Shown here: piece after piece, positions 41,887 to 50,785 of the stretch
How positions within the stretch are numbered: the stretch's first letter is position 1
How the letters are laid out: each line of letters opens with the position of its first letter
NCBI RefSeq assembly: GCF_003692615.1
Contig: NZ_CP023540.1
Span: 992,001-1,056,000 of the forward strand
From: Chryseobacterium sp. 6424
GTDB taxonomy: Bacteria > Bacteroidota > Bacteroidia > Flavobacteriales > Weeksellaceae
Reading direction: 5' to 3'
Length of the DNA: 64,000 nt
The notes under the pieces: model-generated
What the model saw: only the letters and a program-made list of their open reading frames with translations
The model's database searches: none
Told to the model about the DNA's origin: nothing
Position numbers and translations under genes: made by a program

Positions 41887-43821
41887 TTAAACATCAATTT
41901 TGGCGTACACCGCGTTTTTCTCAATAAATTCACGGCGTGGTGGTACTTCATCGCCCATCAACATAGAGAATACATTGTCGGCATCTGCCAAACTATCAAT
42001 GCCTACCTGTTTTAGGATTCGGTTTTCGGGGTTTAGGGTAGTTTCCCAAAGTTGTTCCGGGTTCATTTCCCCAAGACCTTTATAGCGCTGTACTTCCACG
42101 CCTTTACCATCAGGTGACAGTTCCAAGGTGAATTCTTCCCGTTCTTTTTCATTATAGGCATAGATTTTCTTATTGCCTTTTTTAAGAAGATAAAGTGGTG
42201 GTTGCGCGATGTAGACGTAACCATTTTCAATCAGTTCCTTCATATAACGGAAGAAGAAGGTAAGGATCAGCGTAGAGATGTGAGAACCGTCAATATCCGC
42301 ATCGGTCATAATAACGATCTTGTGATAGCGCAGTTTGTTGATGTTCAGCGCTTTGCTGTCTTCCTCAGTCCCTACCGAAACACCCAAAGCGGTATAGATG
42401 TTTTTTATCTCATCATTATCATACACTTTGTGAAGCATGGATTTTTCTACGTTCAGGATCTTACCTCTTAATGGAAGAATCGCTTGGAAATGACGGTCAC
42501 GGCCTTGTTTTGCCGTACCACCCGCAGAGTCACCCTCTACGAGGAAGAGTTCTGAGATTGATGGGTCTTTTGAAGAACAGTCGGAGAGTTTACCCGGCAG
42601 TCCGCTGCCACCCATAGGGGACTTGCGCTGTACCAATTCGCGCGCTTTTTTGGCGGCCTGACGTGCTTTTGCTGCTAAAACTACTTTCTGAACGATAAGC
42701 TTTGCCTCATTCGGGTTTTCTTCCAGGAAGTTGGTAAGCATTTCGCCCACAATCTTGTCCACCGCGCCGGAAACTTCGGAGTTACCGAGTTTGGTCTTGG
42801 TTTGTCCTTCGAACTGAGGCTCCATCACCTTAACTGAGATTACGGCGGTTAGTCCCTCGCGGAAGTCGTCGCCGGTTACCTCTACTTTTTCTTTAGCCGG
42901 AAGCCCCAACTCGTCCGCGAATTTTTTAAGCGTTCTCGTCAGTGCACGGCGGAAACCTGCTAGGTGAGTACCACCTTCATGGGTATTGATATTGTTAACG
43001 TAAGAGTGCAGATTTTCGTTATAAGAAGTGTTGTAACGCATCGCTACTTCTACAGGGATGTCATCTTTATTACCTTCCATAAAGATCACGTTCTGCATGA
43101 TGCTTTCGCGGTTACCATCGATATATTCTACAAACTCCTTCAGTCCTCCTTCGGAATGGAAGGTTTCGGATTTGAAAGAGCCGTCCTCTTCTTTCTGTCT
43201 TTCGTCGGTAAGCGTTATCGTAATTCCTTTGTTAAGGTAAGACAGTTCACGAAGTCTGCTTGCGAGTGTGTCGTAATTGTAGACAAGTTCGGTAAAAATG
43301 GTATCATCGGGCTGGAAGAACTGCATGGTTCCTCTTTTATCACTGTTACCGATTTGTTGTACATCCGCCTGTGCCTTACCGCGCGAATATGTTTGCTGGT
43401 ATATATGGCCGTCACGATATACCGTCGTCACCATCTCGGTAGAAAGCGCGTTAACGCAGGATACTCCCACACCGTGCAGACCACCCGAAACTTTGTAAGA
43501 ATCTTTGTCAAATTTACCACCCGCACCAATCTTGGTCATTACAACTTCAAGGGCTGATTTCTGCTCTTTTTCGTGGAAATCTACCGGAATACCCCGGCCA
43601 TTATCGGTAACTTCAATCCCGTTATTTTCCTTGATGGTTACGGTAATGGTGTCGCAGTAGCCGGCCAGCGCCTCATCGATAGAGTTGTCTACCACTTCGT
43701 ACACCAAATGGTGCAAACCACGAAGGCCTACGTCGCCAATGTACATGGATGGGCGCATACGAACATGCTCCATCCCCTCCAGCGCCTGAATACTGCTTGC
43801 TGTATATTGTTTTTGACTCAT
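41887..43821 (-). CDS. gyrB: DNA gyrase subunit B
   Basis: The ATPase subunit of DNA gyrase, 644 residues, the short form without the large insertion of gamma-proteobacteria. The GHKL ATP site is seen in VVDNSIDEALAGYC, VTDNGRGIPVDFH and GGLHGVGVSCVNALS. The TOPRIM region is ELFLVEGDSAGGTAKQGRDRHFQAILPLRGKILNVEK with DADIDGSH, and the C-terminal QRYKGLGEMNPEQLWETTLNPE is intact. It has its own promoter and terminator. Confidence 0.98.
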   Translation of the reverse strand: MSQKQYTASSIQALEGMEHVRMRPSMYIGDVGLRGLHHLVYEVVDNSIDEALAGYCDTITVTIKENNGIEVTDNGRGIPVDFHEKEQKSALEVVMTKIGAGGKFDKDSYKVSGGLHGVGVSCVNALSTEMVTTVYRDGHIYQQTYSRGKAQADVQQIGNSDKRGTMQFFQPDDTIFTELVYNYDTLASRLRELSYLNKGITITLTDERQKEEDGSFKSETFHSEGGLKEFVEYIDGNRESIMQNVIFMEGNKDDIPVEVAMRYNTSYNENLHSYVNNINTHEGGTHLAGFRRALTRTLKKFADELGLPAKEKVEVTGDDFREGLTAVISVKVMEPQFEGQTKTKLGNSEVSGAVDKIVGEMLTNFLEENPNEAKLIVQKVVLAAKARQAAKKARELVQRKSPMGGSGLPGKLSDCSSKDPSISELFLVEGDSAGGTAKQGRDRHFQAILPLRGKILNVEKSMLHKVYDNDEIKNIYTALGVSVGTEEDSKALNINKLRYHKIVIMTDADIDGSHISTLILTFFFRYMKELIENGYVYIAQPPLYLLKKGNKKIYAYNEKEREEFTLELSPDGKGVEVQRYKGLGEMNPEQLWETTLNPENRILKQVGIDSLADADNVFSMLMGDEVPPRREFIEKNAVYAKIDV

Positions 43822-43920
43822 AATGTTTTATTACCAGCGGTTGAGGGCTGGTTTTAATATAAATTCGGTTAAAATTTTATTGCTGTTTTCAAGTCCTTCG
43901 ACTGTCTGATAAAAGACCAA

Positions 43921-43928
43921 CAAATATA
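43921..43928 (-). promoter_or_regulatory. -7 box of gyrB
   Basis: TATATTTG on the minus strand, giving a leader of roughly 90 bases before gyrB. Between this and the lysS terminator (about 43930-44030) I see nothing recognisable. Confidence 0.55.
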
Positions 43929-44032
43929 CATAAAATATCCCGGATTTGAAAGCGTTATTGCTTGTGTCATGATGTGTTTTGATTAGAGATATACAACCAT
44001 TGACTTGCTGAATTGATTAATTTTCAAGCAAC

Positions 44033-44063
44033 AAAAAAATCCTCTGATCTTACACAGAGGATT
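44033..44063 (-). terminator. Terminator of lysS
   Basis: AATCCTCTG at 44038-44046 pairs with CAGAGGATT at 44055-44063 across an 8-base loop; the A-run at 44033-44039 is the minus-strand U-tract. It lies 17 bases after the lysS stop. Confidence 0.85.
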
Positions 44064-44079
44064 AAATGATATTTGATGA

Positions 44080-45777
44080 TTAAACAAGCTTCATCAGGAT
44101 CTTGTCTTCGGTTTTTTCTACTTTAACCAGATCGAATTTAGTGAGATTCTTGGTGGCTTTATCCCATTTCTTGCCAGAGAGTTGGCTTCTGTTTTTCACT
44201 TCCGACAGTTCCAGGGGATCGGGTTGGGATCTCAGGATTTCGATGATCGCTTTTTCATCCTCACCGAGTTCAATTTGCGGAACAGCTTTCTCAGGCTTCA
44301 TCTGAGGGAAAAATAGCACTTCCTGGATGGATGGGTTGTTGGTAAGGAACATGATTAGCCGGTCCATGCCGATGCCCAAGCCTGATGTTGGCGGCATCCC
44401 ATATTCTAGGGCCCGCAGGAAATCATGGTCAATGAACATGGCCTCATCATCACCTCTTTCACTTAGGGCCATTTGCGCTTCAAAACGTTCGCGCTGGTCG
44501 ATCGGGTCATTAAGCTCAGAATAGGCGTTGGCGATTTCCTTTCCACAAACCATCAGTTCGAAACGTTCGGTAAGGCCCTCTTTTCTGCGGTGTTTTTTAG
44601 TTAGAGGCGACATTTCAATCGGGTAATCGGTGATAAAGGTCGGCTGAATGAAATTTCCTTCACATTTCTCCCCAAAAATCTCATCAATGAGTTTTCCTTT
44701 GCCCATGGTTTCATCAACGTCGATACCAATGGATTTAGCAAAATCATAAAGTTCTTTTTCAGATTTTCCGGTAATGTCGAAACCGGTAAACTTCTGGATG
44801 GCTTCAGTCATCGAAATTCTTGGATAAGGCGCTTTCCAACTGATGGTGTGCTCGCCAAAGGTGGATTCGGCGGTGCCATTTACCTGAATGGCGCAGAATT
44901 CAAGGAGTTTTTCAGTGAAATCCATCATCCAGTTGTAGTCTTTGTAGGCTACATAGATTTCCATAGCGGTGAATTCCGGATTGTGGGTTCTGTCCATCCC
45001 TTCATTACGGAAGTTCTTAGAGAATTCATATACCCCATCGAAACCACCAACGATGAGTCTTTTCAGGTAAAGTTCATTTGCGATTCTCAGATATAAAGGA
45101 ATATCGAGGGCGTTATGATGTGTAATGAAAGGTTTTGCTGCTGCGCCACCGGGGATGGATTGGAGGATGGGCGTTTCTACCTCGAAATATCCAGCGTCAT
45201 TGAAAAAGGTACGCATGGCGTTGAAAAGTCTTGTTCTTTTAACAAAAACCTCCTTTACCTGCGGGTTTACCGTAAGGTCCACATAACGTTGACGATAGCG
45301 GAGTTCGGGATCATTGAAAGCGTCGTACACCACGCCGTTTTCATCCGTCCTGGGTTGGGGAAGTGGGCGCAAAGATTTCGTCAGAATCTTGAAATTCTCA
45401 ACTTTTACAGTCATTTCACCAACCAGGGTGGTGAAAAGTTCGCCTTCGATACCGATGATGTCCCCAATATCCAAAAGGTGTTTATACACTTCGTTATACA
45501 GGGTTTTATCTTCACCGGTACAGATTTCATCACGGTTGAAATATACCTGAATTCTGCCTTCAGAATCCTGAAGCTCTGCAAAACTGGCTTTTCCCTGGAT
45601 GCGGCGGCTCATCAGGCGGCCGGCAATCTGCACTTTTTTACCTTCCGAAAATGCTTCGCGGATGGTTTTGGTGGTGTGCGATATTTTATACTCTTCAGCA
45701 GGAAACGCGTCAATCCCCATTTTGGTAAGGGTGGCGAGTTTTTCTCTCCTGATTAATTCCTGTTCTGATAACTGCAT
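44080..45777 (-). CDS. lysS: Lysyl-tRNA synthetase, class II
   Basis: A 565-residue enzyme charging tRNA-Lys. An N-terminal OB-fold anticodon domain (VQIAGRLMSRRIQGKASFAELQDSEGRIQVY) is followed by class II motifs: RYVDLTVNP and FEVETPILQ (motif 1), FRNEGMDRTHNPEFTAMEIYVAY (motif 2) and GLGIGMDRLIMFLTN (motif 3). The core ends near FFPQMKPEK. About 65 further residues (GEDEKAIIEILRSQPDPLELSEVKNRSQLSGKKWDKATKNL...) form an extra C-terminal, winged-helix-like extension absent from E. coli LysS. Confidence 0.97.
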   Translation of the reverse strand: MQLSEQELIRREKLATLTKMGIDAFPAEEYKISHTTKTIREAFSEGKKVQIAGRLMSRRIQGKASFAELQDSEGRIQVYFNRDEICTGEDKTLYNEVYKHLLDIGDIIGIEGELFTTLVGEMTVKVENFKILTKSLRPLPQPRTDENGVVYDAFNDPELRYRQRYVDLTVNPQVKEVFVKRTRLFNAMRTFFNDAGYFEVETPILQSIPGGAAAKPFITHHNALDIPLYLRIANELYLKRLIVGGFDGVYEFSKNFRNEGMDRTHNPEFTAMEIYVAYKDYNWMMDFTEKLLEFCAIQVNGTAESTFGEHTISWKAPYPRISMTEAIQKFTGFDITGKSEKELYDFAKSIGIDVDETMGKGKLIDEIFGEKCEGNFIQPTFITDYPIEMSPLTKKHRRKEGLTERFELMVCGKEIANAYSELNDPIDQRERFEAQMALSERGDDEAMFIDHDFLRALEYGMPPTSGLGIGMDRLIMFLTNNPSIQEVLFFPQMKPEKAVPQIELGEDEKAIIEILRSQPDPLELSEVKNRSQLSGKKWDKATKNLTKFDLVKVEKTEDKILMKLV

Positions 45778-45799
45778 GCTTTGTTGCTTTTTAAGGCTG

Positions 45800-45807
45800 C
45801 AAATTTA
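45800..45807 (-). promoter_or_regulatory. -7 box of lysS
   Basis: TAAATTTG on the minus strand, 22 bases before the lysS ATG. Confidence 0.6.
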
Positions 45808-45884
45808 GCGAATTTCCGGCAATTTCCGGTCGCTTTCTACAGGAAACATCCGCTGCTGAAGAGTATAGATAGGTTTGGCTGAAA

Positions 45885-46100
45885 TTACTGTGCCTGACCT
45901 GCCTGCGGTGCAGGCTCAATCACTACAGAATCTGGTGCCAGCGGAGAGCCGTCGCCATAAGCTTTGGTAGCGGTATCTTGCTGTACGGTGCTTACTTCAG
46001 GTTCCTGTAGCATGGTGTTGCTTTCGGTTTCGGTTTCTTTTTTCGAGCAGCTTGCCAATATCAAACCGCTTACGAATACTGTTGCAATAAAATTTTTCAT
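45885..46100 (-). CDS. Small lipoprotein, unknown function
   Basis: A 71-residue protein with a lipoprotein signal (MKNFIATVFVSGLILASC, Cys about 18) and a hydrophilic, probably disordered tail rich in Thr, Glu, Pro and Gln. It has its own TATTTTTG box. No family was recognised. Small lipoproteins of this kind are common in the group. Confidence 0.65.
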   Translation of the reverse strand: MKNFIATVFVSGLILASCSKKETETESNTMLQEPEVSTVQQDTATKAYGDGSPLAPDSVVIEPAPQAGQAQ

Positions 46101-46117
46101 TGTTTAATTAATTTCAA

Positions 46118-46125
46118 CAAAAATA
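46118..46125 (-). promoter_or_regulatory. -7 box of the small lipoprotein gene
   Basis: TATTTTTG on the minus strand, 17 bases before the ATG at 46100. Confidence 0.55.
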
Positions 46126-46159
46126 TAGATTAATATTTAATTGATTTTTATAATAACGC

Positions 46160-46188
46160 TTGCAGATTGAAAAACTTTACTATATTTG
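46160..46188 (+). promoter_or_regulatory. Promoter of the trp operon
   Basis: TTG at 46160-46162 and TATATTTG at 46181-46188 are separated by 18 bases, a full match to the Bacteroidota primary promoter. The transcript would start at about 46194, some 12 bases before the leader ORF. Confidence 0.75.
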
Positions 46189-46205
46189 CCTTAGTGAAAA
46201 CGACA

Positions 46206-46268
46206 ATGCATACAAACTGGTGGTGGCTTCAATACTTTCAAAGTCTTGAATGCACTGCTGTTGTGTAA
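46206..46268 (+). CDS. trpL: trp operon leader peptide
   Basis: A 20-codon ORF starting MHTNWWWLQ and ending in TAA at 46266-46268. Three consecutive TGG codons lie at 46218-46226 (codons 5-7). It begins about 12 bases after the predicted transcription start and overlaps strands 1 and 2 of the attenuator. Ribosome stalling at the Trp codons would report scarcity of charged tRNA-Trp. Too short for usual gene calling; identified from its codon run and its fit with the hairpins. Confidence 0.88.
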   Translation: MHTNWWWLQYFQSLECTAVV

Positions 46269-46328
46269 AAATATTTCCTTGTGGAATCATCATTCTAAGA
46301 CTTTGACTTGTGTTGAAGTCTTTTTTTT
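46228..46328 (+). promoter_or_regulatory. Transcription attenuator of the trp operon
   Basis: Three mutually exclusive hairpins. 1:2 protector: TTCAA 46228-46232 with TTGAA 46246-46250 plus ACTT 46234-46237 with AAGT 46241-46244. 2:3 antiterminator: 46239-46252 with 46291-46305, 14 pairs with one bulged T at 46296. 3:4 terminator: AAGACTTT 46297-46304 with GAAGTCTT 46315-46322, then T residues to 46328. A ribosome stalled on the Trp codons covers strand 1 and frees strand 2 to pair with 3, allowing read-through into trpE. A ribosome reaching the stop codon covers strand 2, so 3:4 forms and ends transcription. Confidence 0.87.
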
Positions 46329-46347
46329 GTTTTAAACTTATCTATTT

Positions 46348-47766
46348 ATGAAATTTAAGCAGCATATTACACTTAGAACGGTGGTGAAAACCACTTTGAG
46401 TGACCTTTTTACACCGATAGGCATTTACTTGCGTCTTCGCGACCAGTTCCGCGACACCATTCTTCTGGAAAGCGCTGGCAACCAAAGTGCTGATAATAAT
46501 TTTTCATTCATCGCAGTTAATGCAGTGGCTGGGATAGAAATAAGAAATCAGGAGGAGGCTGAAATCAAATTTCCGCTCTCTGCCGCTGAAAAAATCAGTA
46601 TTTCGGATATAAAAGTCACAGATTTGCTTCATGCTTTTTGCCAGAGTTTTGTATGCGAAACGCAAACAAACGCGCTCGCAAATGTTGCACAGGGACTGTA
46701 TGGATATACTTCCTATGATGCGGTTCCGTTCTTTGAAAATATTAGGTTTAAGGGAAATCAGGAGGCGCATGCGATTCCGCTGTTGCGTTACAGGCTTTAT
46801 CAGTATGTTATCGCCATCAATCATCATAACGATGAGATGTATTTGATTGAAAATAAAATTGATGGTCTGAAGTCTGAAATTTCGGTGATAGAAAACCTCA
46901 TTCAGCAGAAAAACGCGCCCGTTTTCCCATTTGTAAAAGTAGGCGCAGAAACATCAAACCTGACGGACGAAGCGTATAAAAATTCGGTGGAGTTGGCCAG
47001 AAAGCACTGTTTCCGTGGTGATGTTTTTCAGTTGGTGCTCAGCAGAAGATTCGAGCAGCGTTTCACGGGGGATGAATTTAATGTGTATCGTGCCCTGCGA
47101 AACATCAATCCTTCACCCTATCTTTTTTACTTTGATTACGGGGATTACAAACTCATCGGCTCGAGTCCGGAAAGCCAACTGGTCATTAAAGATGGCAAGG
47201 CGGTGATACATCCGATAGCCGGAACTTTCAAGCGCAGCGGAGATTTAAAGCAGGATTTACAGTTAGCCGAAGAGCTAAAGAATGATCCCAAGGAAAATGC
47301 CGAACACACCATGCTGGTAGATCTTGCCAGAAATGATTTAAGCATTCTTGGTAAAAATACACAGGTAACAAAACTGAAAGAGATACAGTTTTTCTCGCAC
47401 GTCATCCACATGGTCTCTGAAGTTTCCGCGGAAGTGCCCGAAGGTCAGAATCCTTTTGAAATGATGTCAACCACTTTCCCACAAGGCACCCTGAGTGGGG
47501 CACCGAAGTACCGTGCGATGCAGTTAATTGATGCGTATGAAAGAACCTCGCGCAATTTCTATGGGGGTTCGATAGGTTTTGTAGGTTTTAACGGGGATTG
47601 TAACCAGGCGATTATGATCCGTACTTTCCTTAGTAAAAATAATACGCTTTTCTACCAGGCGGGCGCTGGCATCGTGGCAAAATCTTCCGCTGAAAACGAA
47701 CTCCAGGAAGTGAACAATAAACTTGGTGCTTTGAAGAAGGCTATTATTAAAGCAGAAAAACTTTAA
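46348..47766 (+). CDS. trpE: Anthranilate synthase component I
   Basis: A 472-residue chorismate-binding enzyme making anthranilate from chorismate and ammonia supplied by TrpG. The Trp feedback site LLESAG is near the N-terminus, and catalytic motifs HIMVSEVSAEV-like (HVIHMVSEVSAEVPEG), GTLSGAPKYRAM and YGGSIGFVGFNGD are present. It is the first structural gene of trpEGDCFBA, 20 bases after the attenuator T-run, so it is controlled both by attenuation and by allosteric feedback. Confidence 0.95.
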   Translation: MKFKQHITLRTVVKTTLSDLFTPIGIYLRLRDQFRDTILLESAGNQSADNNFSFIAVNAVAGIEIRNQEEAEIKFPLSAAEKISISDIKVTDLLHAFCQSFVCETQTNALANVAQGLYGYTSYDAVPFFENIRFKGNQEAHAIPLLRYRLYQYVIAINHHNDEMYLIENKIDGLKSEISVIENLIQQKNAPVFPFVKVGAETSNLTDEAYKNSVELARKHCFRGDVFQLVLSRRFEQRFTGDEFNVYRALRNINPSPYLFYFDYGDYKLIGSSPESQLVIKDGKAVIHPIAGTFKRSGDLKQDLQLAEELKNDPKENAEHTMLVDLARNDLSILGKNTQVTKLKEIQFFSHVIHMVSEVSAEVPEGQNPFEMMSTTFPQGTLSGAPKYRAMQLIDAYERTSRNFYGGSIGFVGFNGDCNQAIMIRTFLSKNNTLFYQAGAGIVAKSSAENELQEVNNKLGALKKAIIKAEKL

Positions 47767-47797
47767 ATCAAAACCCCACATACTAATATATAAGAAA

Positions 47798-48364
47798 ATG
47801 AAGATACTGGTACTCGATAATTACGACAGCTTCACCTACAATCTGGTGCAGATGATAGAGCAGATTACGGCAGAAAAAGTAGCGGTGTTCCGTAATGATG
47901 AGATTTCGCTGGCCGATATCGCTGCCTATGACAAGATCATCCTTTCCCCCGGACCGGGCATCCCTTCGGAAGCGGGCTTACTGTTGGAAGTCATTAAAGC
48001 GTATGCGCCCCAAAAGTCACTTTTAGGTGTTTGCCTTGGTCAGCAGGCGATCGCAGAAGCATTTGGCGGCAGTTTGATTAATCTTTCAGAGATTTATCAT
48101 GGCGTAGCCACCTCCGCAAAAAAAATAACTGAACATCATATTCTAGATGGTCTTCCTGAAACTATAGAAGTAGGCAGGTACCATTCCTGGGCGGTTAACA
48201 CCGAAGGTTTTCCTGAAGAGCTGGTGGTAACCAGTGTGGATGAAAACGGCATCATCATGAGTTTGAAACACAAAACCTACGATGTACACGCAGTTCAATA
48301 TCACCCCGAAAGCATCTTGACGCCTTATGGAAGAGCGATTCTAAGGAATTTTTTAAATAATTAA
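47798..48364 (+). CDS. trpG: Anthranilate synthase component II (glutamine amidotransferase)
   Basis: A 188-residue class I glutamine amidotransferase. The oxyanion and nucleophile segments are LSPGPGIPSEAG and GVCLGQQAIAEAFGG (catalytic Cys), and the His-Glu pair lies in VQYHPESILTPYG. It supplies ammonia to TrpE and may also serve PabB in folate synthesis. It follows trpE by 31 bases. Confidence 0.95.
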   Translation: MKILVLDNYDSFTYNLVQMIEQITAEKVAVFRNDEISLADIAAYDKIILSPGPGIPSEAGLLLEVIKAYAPQKSLLGVCLGQQAIAEAFGGSLINLSEIYHGVATSAKKITEHHILDGLPETIEVGRYHSWAVNTEGFPEELVVTSVDENGIIMSLKHKTYDVHAVQYHPESILTPYGRAILRNFLNN

Positions 48365-48377
48365 ACCGCCACAAGCA

Positions 48378-49364
48378 ATGAAGCAGATCTTACAATATCT
48401 TTTTAATCATCATACCCTCTCGAAGGCCGAAGCCAAAGCGATTCTTACTGAAATTGCCCAGAACAAGTTTAATGATAATGAGGTAACCGCCTTTGTAACC
48501 GTATTCCTCATGCGCAGCATTACTTTAGCGGAACTCGAAGGGTTTCGTGAAGCTTTGCTGAATCTTGCGGTCACTGTAGATTTGGGCACCCACGATCTGG
48601 TAGATATTGTAGGCACAGGTGGCGACGGTAAAAATACATTTAATATTTCTACGCTGTCCGCATTCATTGTCTCTGGCGCTGGGCAAACAGTAGGCAAGCA
48701 TGGGAATTACGGGGTTTCCGCCATTTCGGGCTCATCCAATGTGCTCGAGGAACTCGGCTATCAGTTTAAAGCTGATGCGGCAGGCCTGCAGCGAGATCTC
48801 GAACGTGGGAATATCTGTTTTCTGCATGCGCCACTATTTCATCCGGCTTTACGTTCGGTGGCGCCCCTGCGGAAAGGATTGGGTTTACGAACGTTTTTCA
48901 ATGTCTTAGGCCCATTGGTGAATCCCGCAAAACCCAATTTCTCGATGATTGGTGTATATAACCTCGAAATCGCACGGATCTACCAATATCTTTTACAGAA
49001 AAAAGACCCGGATTTTTTGCTTGTACATGGGCTTGATGGGTATGATGAAATTTCCCTTACTGGCGATACCAAAATCTTCAGCAAATCCGGGGAACATATT
49101 TACTCTGCCCAGCAACTTGGCTTTCAGAGTATTCAAGCGGAAGAACTTTCCGGTGGAAATTCAAAGAAAGAAGCCGCGGAAGTTTTTATGAAAATTCTAT
49201 TGGGAGAAGGCACGGCCGCACAACGGGCTGTGGTGCTTGCCAACGCTGCAATGGCGCTGAAGACCACCGGAAAATTTGGATCCTATGAGGAATGTTTAGC
49301 TATGGCGAAAGAAAGCCTTGATAGTGGTAACGCCCTTAAAAGCCTGAAAAACATCATTAAATAA
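48378..49364 (+). CDS. trpD: Anthranilate phosphoribosyltransferase
   Basis: A 328-residue enzyme joining anthranilate to PRPP. Signature motifs: DIVGTGGDGKNTFNISTLSAFI (the GTGGD loop), KHGNYGVSAISGSSNVLEELG, and LRKGLGLRTFFNVLGPLVNPA. Third gene of the trp operon. Confidence 0.96.
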   Translation: MKQILQYLFNHHTLSKAEAKAILTEIAQNKFNDNEVTAFVTVFLMRSITLAELEGFREALLNLAVTVDLGTHDLVDIVGTGGDGKNTFNISTLSAFIVSGAGQTVGKHGNYGVSAISGSSNVLEELGYQFKADAAGLQRDLERGNICFLHAPLFHPALRSVAPLRKGLGLRTFFNVLGPLVNPAKPNFSMIGVYNLEIARIYQYLLQKKDPDFLLVHGLDGYDEISLTGDTKIFSKSGEHIYSAQQLGFQSIQAEELSGGNSKKEAAEVFMKILLGEGTAAQRAVVLANAAMALKTTGKFGSYEECLAMAKESLDSGNALKSLKNIIK

Positions 49365-49372
49365 ACATCATC

Positions 49373-50158
49373 ATGAGTATTTTAGATACAATCATCACAC
49401 ATAAGCACCAAGAGGTCGCCACAGCTAAAAAGCTATTGCCTATCAACGAACTGAAAGAACTTGCTAATTATTCACGGAAAACTTTTTCACTCAAGGACCG
49501 TTTAGCGCTATCGCCCGGCATTATTGCGGAATACAAAAAAAAATCACCCAGTAAAGGCATCATTAACGGTACAGCCAGCGTGCAGGAAACAGTGACCGAT
49601 TACGAAAAATATGGTGCGTCTGCGGTTTCGGTGCTGACGGATCACGAGTTCTTCGGAGGGCAAATTGCCGATCTTAAAATGGCGCGGCAAACGGTACAGA
49701 TCCCTATCTTACGCAAAGATTTTATGATAGACGAGTACCAGTTTCATGAAGCCAAAGCGCACGGCGCCGATGTAATTCTGTTAATTGCTGCATGCCTGTC
49801 ACCAGCGCAGGTAGATGAGTTTACAGCACTTTCGCACGAACTGGGTCTGGAAGTGTTACTCGAAATCCATATCGAAGAAGAACTGAAACATTACCATGAT
49901 AAAGTAGATTTTGTCGGAATCAATAACCGAAACCTCAAAGATTTCGTTGTAGATCTGCAGCATTCGGTAAATCTTAAAAACCTTTTGCCATCCGGCGCTA
50001 TAGCCATTGCAGAAAGCGGCATCTATAGCATCGATGATTATTTATTCTTAGAACAGCACGGGTTTCAGGGATTTCTAATGGGCGAATATTTCATGAAAAA
50101 TGCAGATCCTGGCCTCGTTTTCCAGCAGTTTATTCAAAACGTCTCTCATGAAAATTAA
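49373..50158 (+). CDS. trpC: Indole-3-glycerol-phosphate synthase
   Basis: A 261-residue (beta/alpha)8 enzyme that cyclises CdRP to indole-3-glycerol phosphate. The catalytic segments IIAEYKKKSPSKGII, VSVLTDHEFFGGQIADL, LRKDFMIDEYQ, GINNRNLKDF and AIAESGIY are intact. It overlaps trpF by 11 bases, so the two are separate but coupled genes rather than the fused TrpCF of E. coli. Confidence 0.96.
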   Translation: MSILDTIITHKHQEVATAKKLLPINELKELANYSRKTFSLKDRLALSPGIIAEYKKKSPSKGIINGTASVQETVTDYEKYGASAVSVLTDHEFFGGQIADLKMARQTVQIPILRKDFMIDEYQFHEAKAHGADVILLIAACLSPAQVDEFTALSHELGLEVLLEIHIEEELKHYHDKVDFVGINNRNLKDFVVDLQHSVNLKNLLPSGAIAIAESGIYSIDDYLFLEQHGFQGFLMGEYFMKNADPGLVFQQFIQNVSHEN

Positions 50159-50783
50159 AGTTTGCGGAGTCACCAATTGCAACGATATCCATGCGCTAAC
50201 AGCGATGAATATTGATTTTATGGGTTTTATCTTTTACGAGAAATCTCCCAGATATGCGCTTCAACACTTGAGTCTGAATAGCATCAAAGCAATCACTACA
50301 ACGAAAAAAGTAGGCGTTTTTGTCAATGAAAAAACCGAAAATATTGTGCAGATCGTACAAGAAGCCTCATTGGATATGATACAACTTCATGGGGATGAAA
50401 ATGATGTCCAAATACAGCAACTCAGCAAGACTTTTGAAGGCAAAATAGACCTCATCAAAGCAGTGAGGATCGGCAAACAAACCACCGCCGTGCTACAGCA
50501 CCAGATCAATAGTTTACCCGAAGGCATCAGTGCTATATTGTTTGATACGGATTCGGAAAATTACGGCGGAACCGGCAAGGCCTTCAGTTGGCAGATTTTA
50601 GATCAACTCGAAATAACCAAACCCTATTTTCTAAGCGGTGGCATTTCCCTTGAAAATCATAAGTATTACAAATGTCTTGTAAATCAGCCTTTTGCTTTGG
50701 ATGTCAACTCGAAATTTGAACTCTCTCCAGGAAAAAAAAATCTTTCTGCCCTTGAAATTTTAATCGAAAACTTAAATAAATAA
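50148..50783 (+). CDS. trpF: Phosphoribosylanthranilate isomerase
   Basis: A protein of about 211 residues. The catalytic Cys is in [20 protein letters not shown] follows, and the general acid Asp and phosphate site are in [19 protein letters not shown] and [10 protein letters not shown]. The start at 50148 is chosen over an upstream in-frame ATG at 50100 because the protein then begins at the conserved first strand and the overlap with trpC is short. Confidence 0.95.
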   Translation: MKIKVCGVTNCNDIHALTAMNIDFMGFIFYEKSPRYALQHLSLNSIKAITTTKKVGVFVNEKTENIVQIVQEASLDMIQLHGDENDVQIQQLSKTFEGKIDLIKAVRIGKQTTAVLQHQINSLPEGISAILFDTDSENYGGTGKAFSWQILDQLEITKPYFLSGGISLENHKYYKCLVNQPFALDVNSKFELSPGKKNLSALEILIENLNK

Positions 50784-50785
50784 AG

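Noticed and set aside
42964..43557. Long open frame on the plus strand opposite gyrB
   Set aside because: It is antisense to conserved gyrB codons, has no family resemblance and no promoter; it reflects codon bias of the real gene.
45115..45756. 213-codon open frame opposite lysS
   Set aside because: Fully antisense to the conserved LysRS core and without recognisable motifs.
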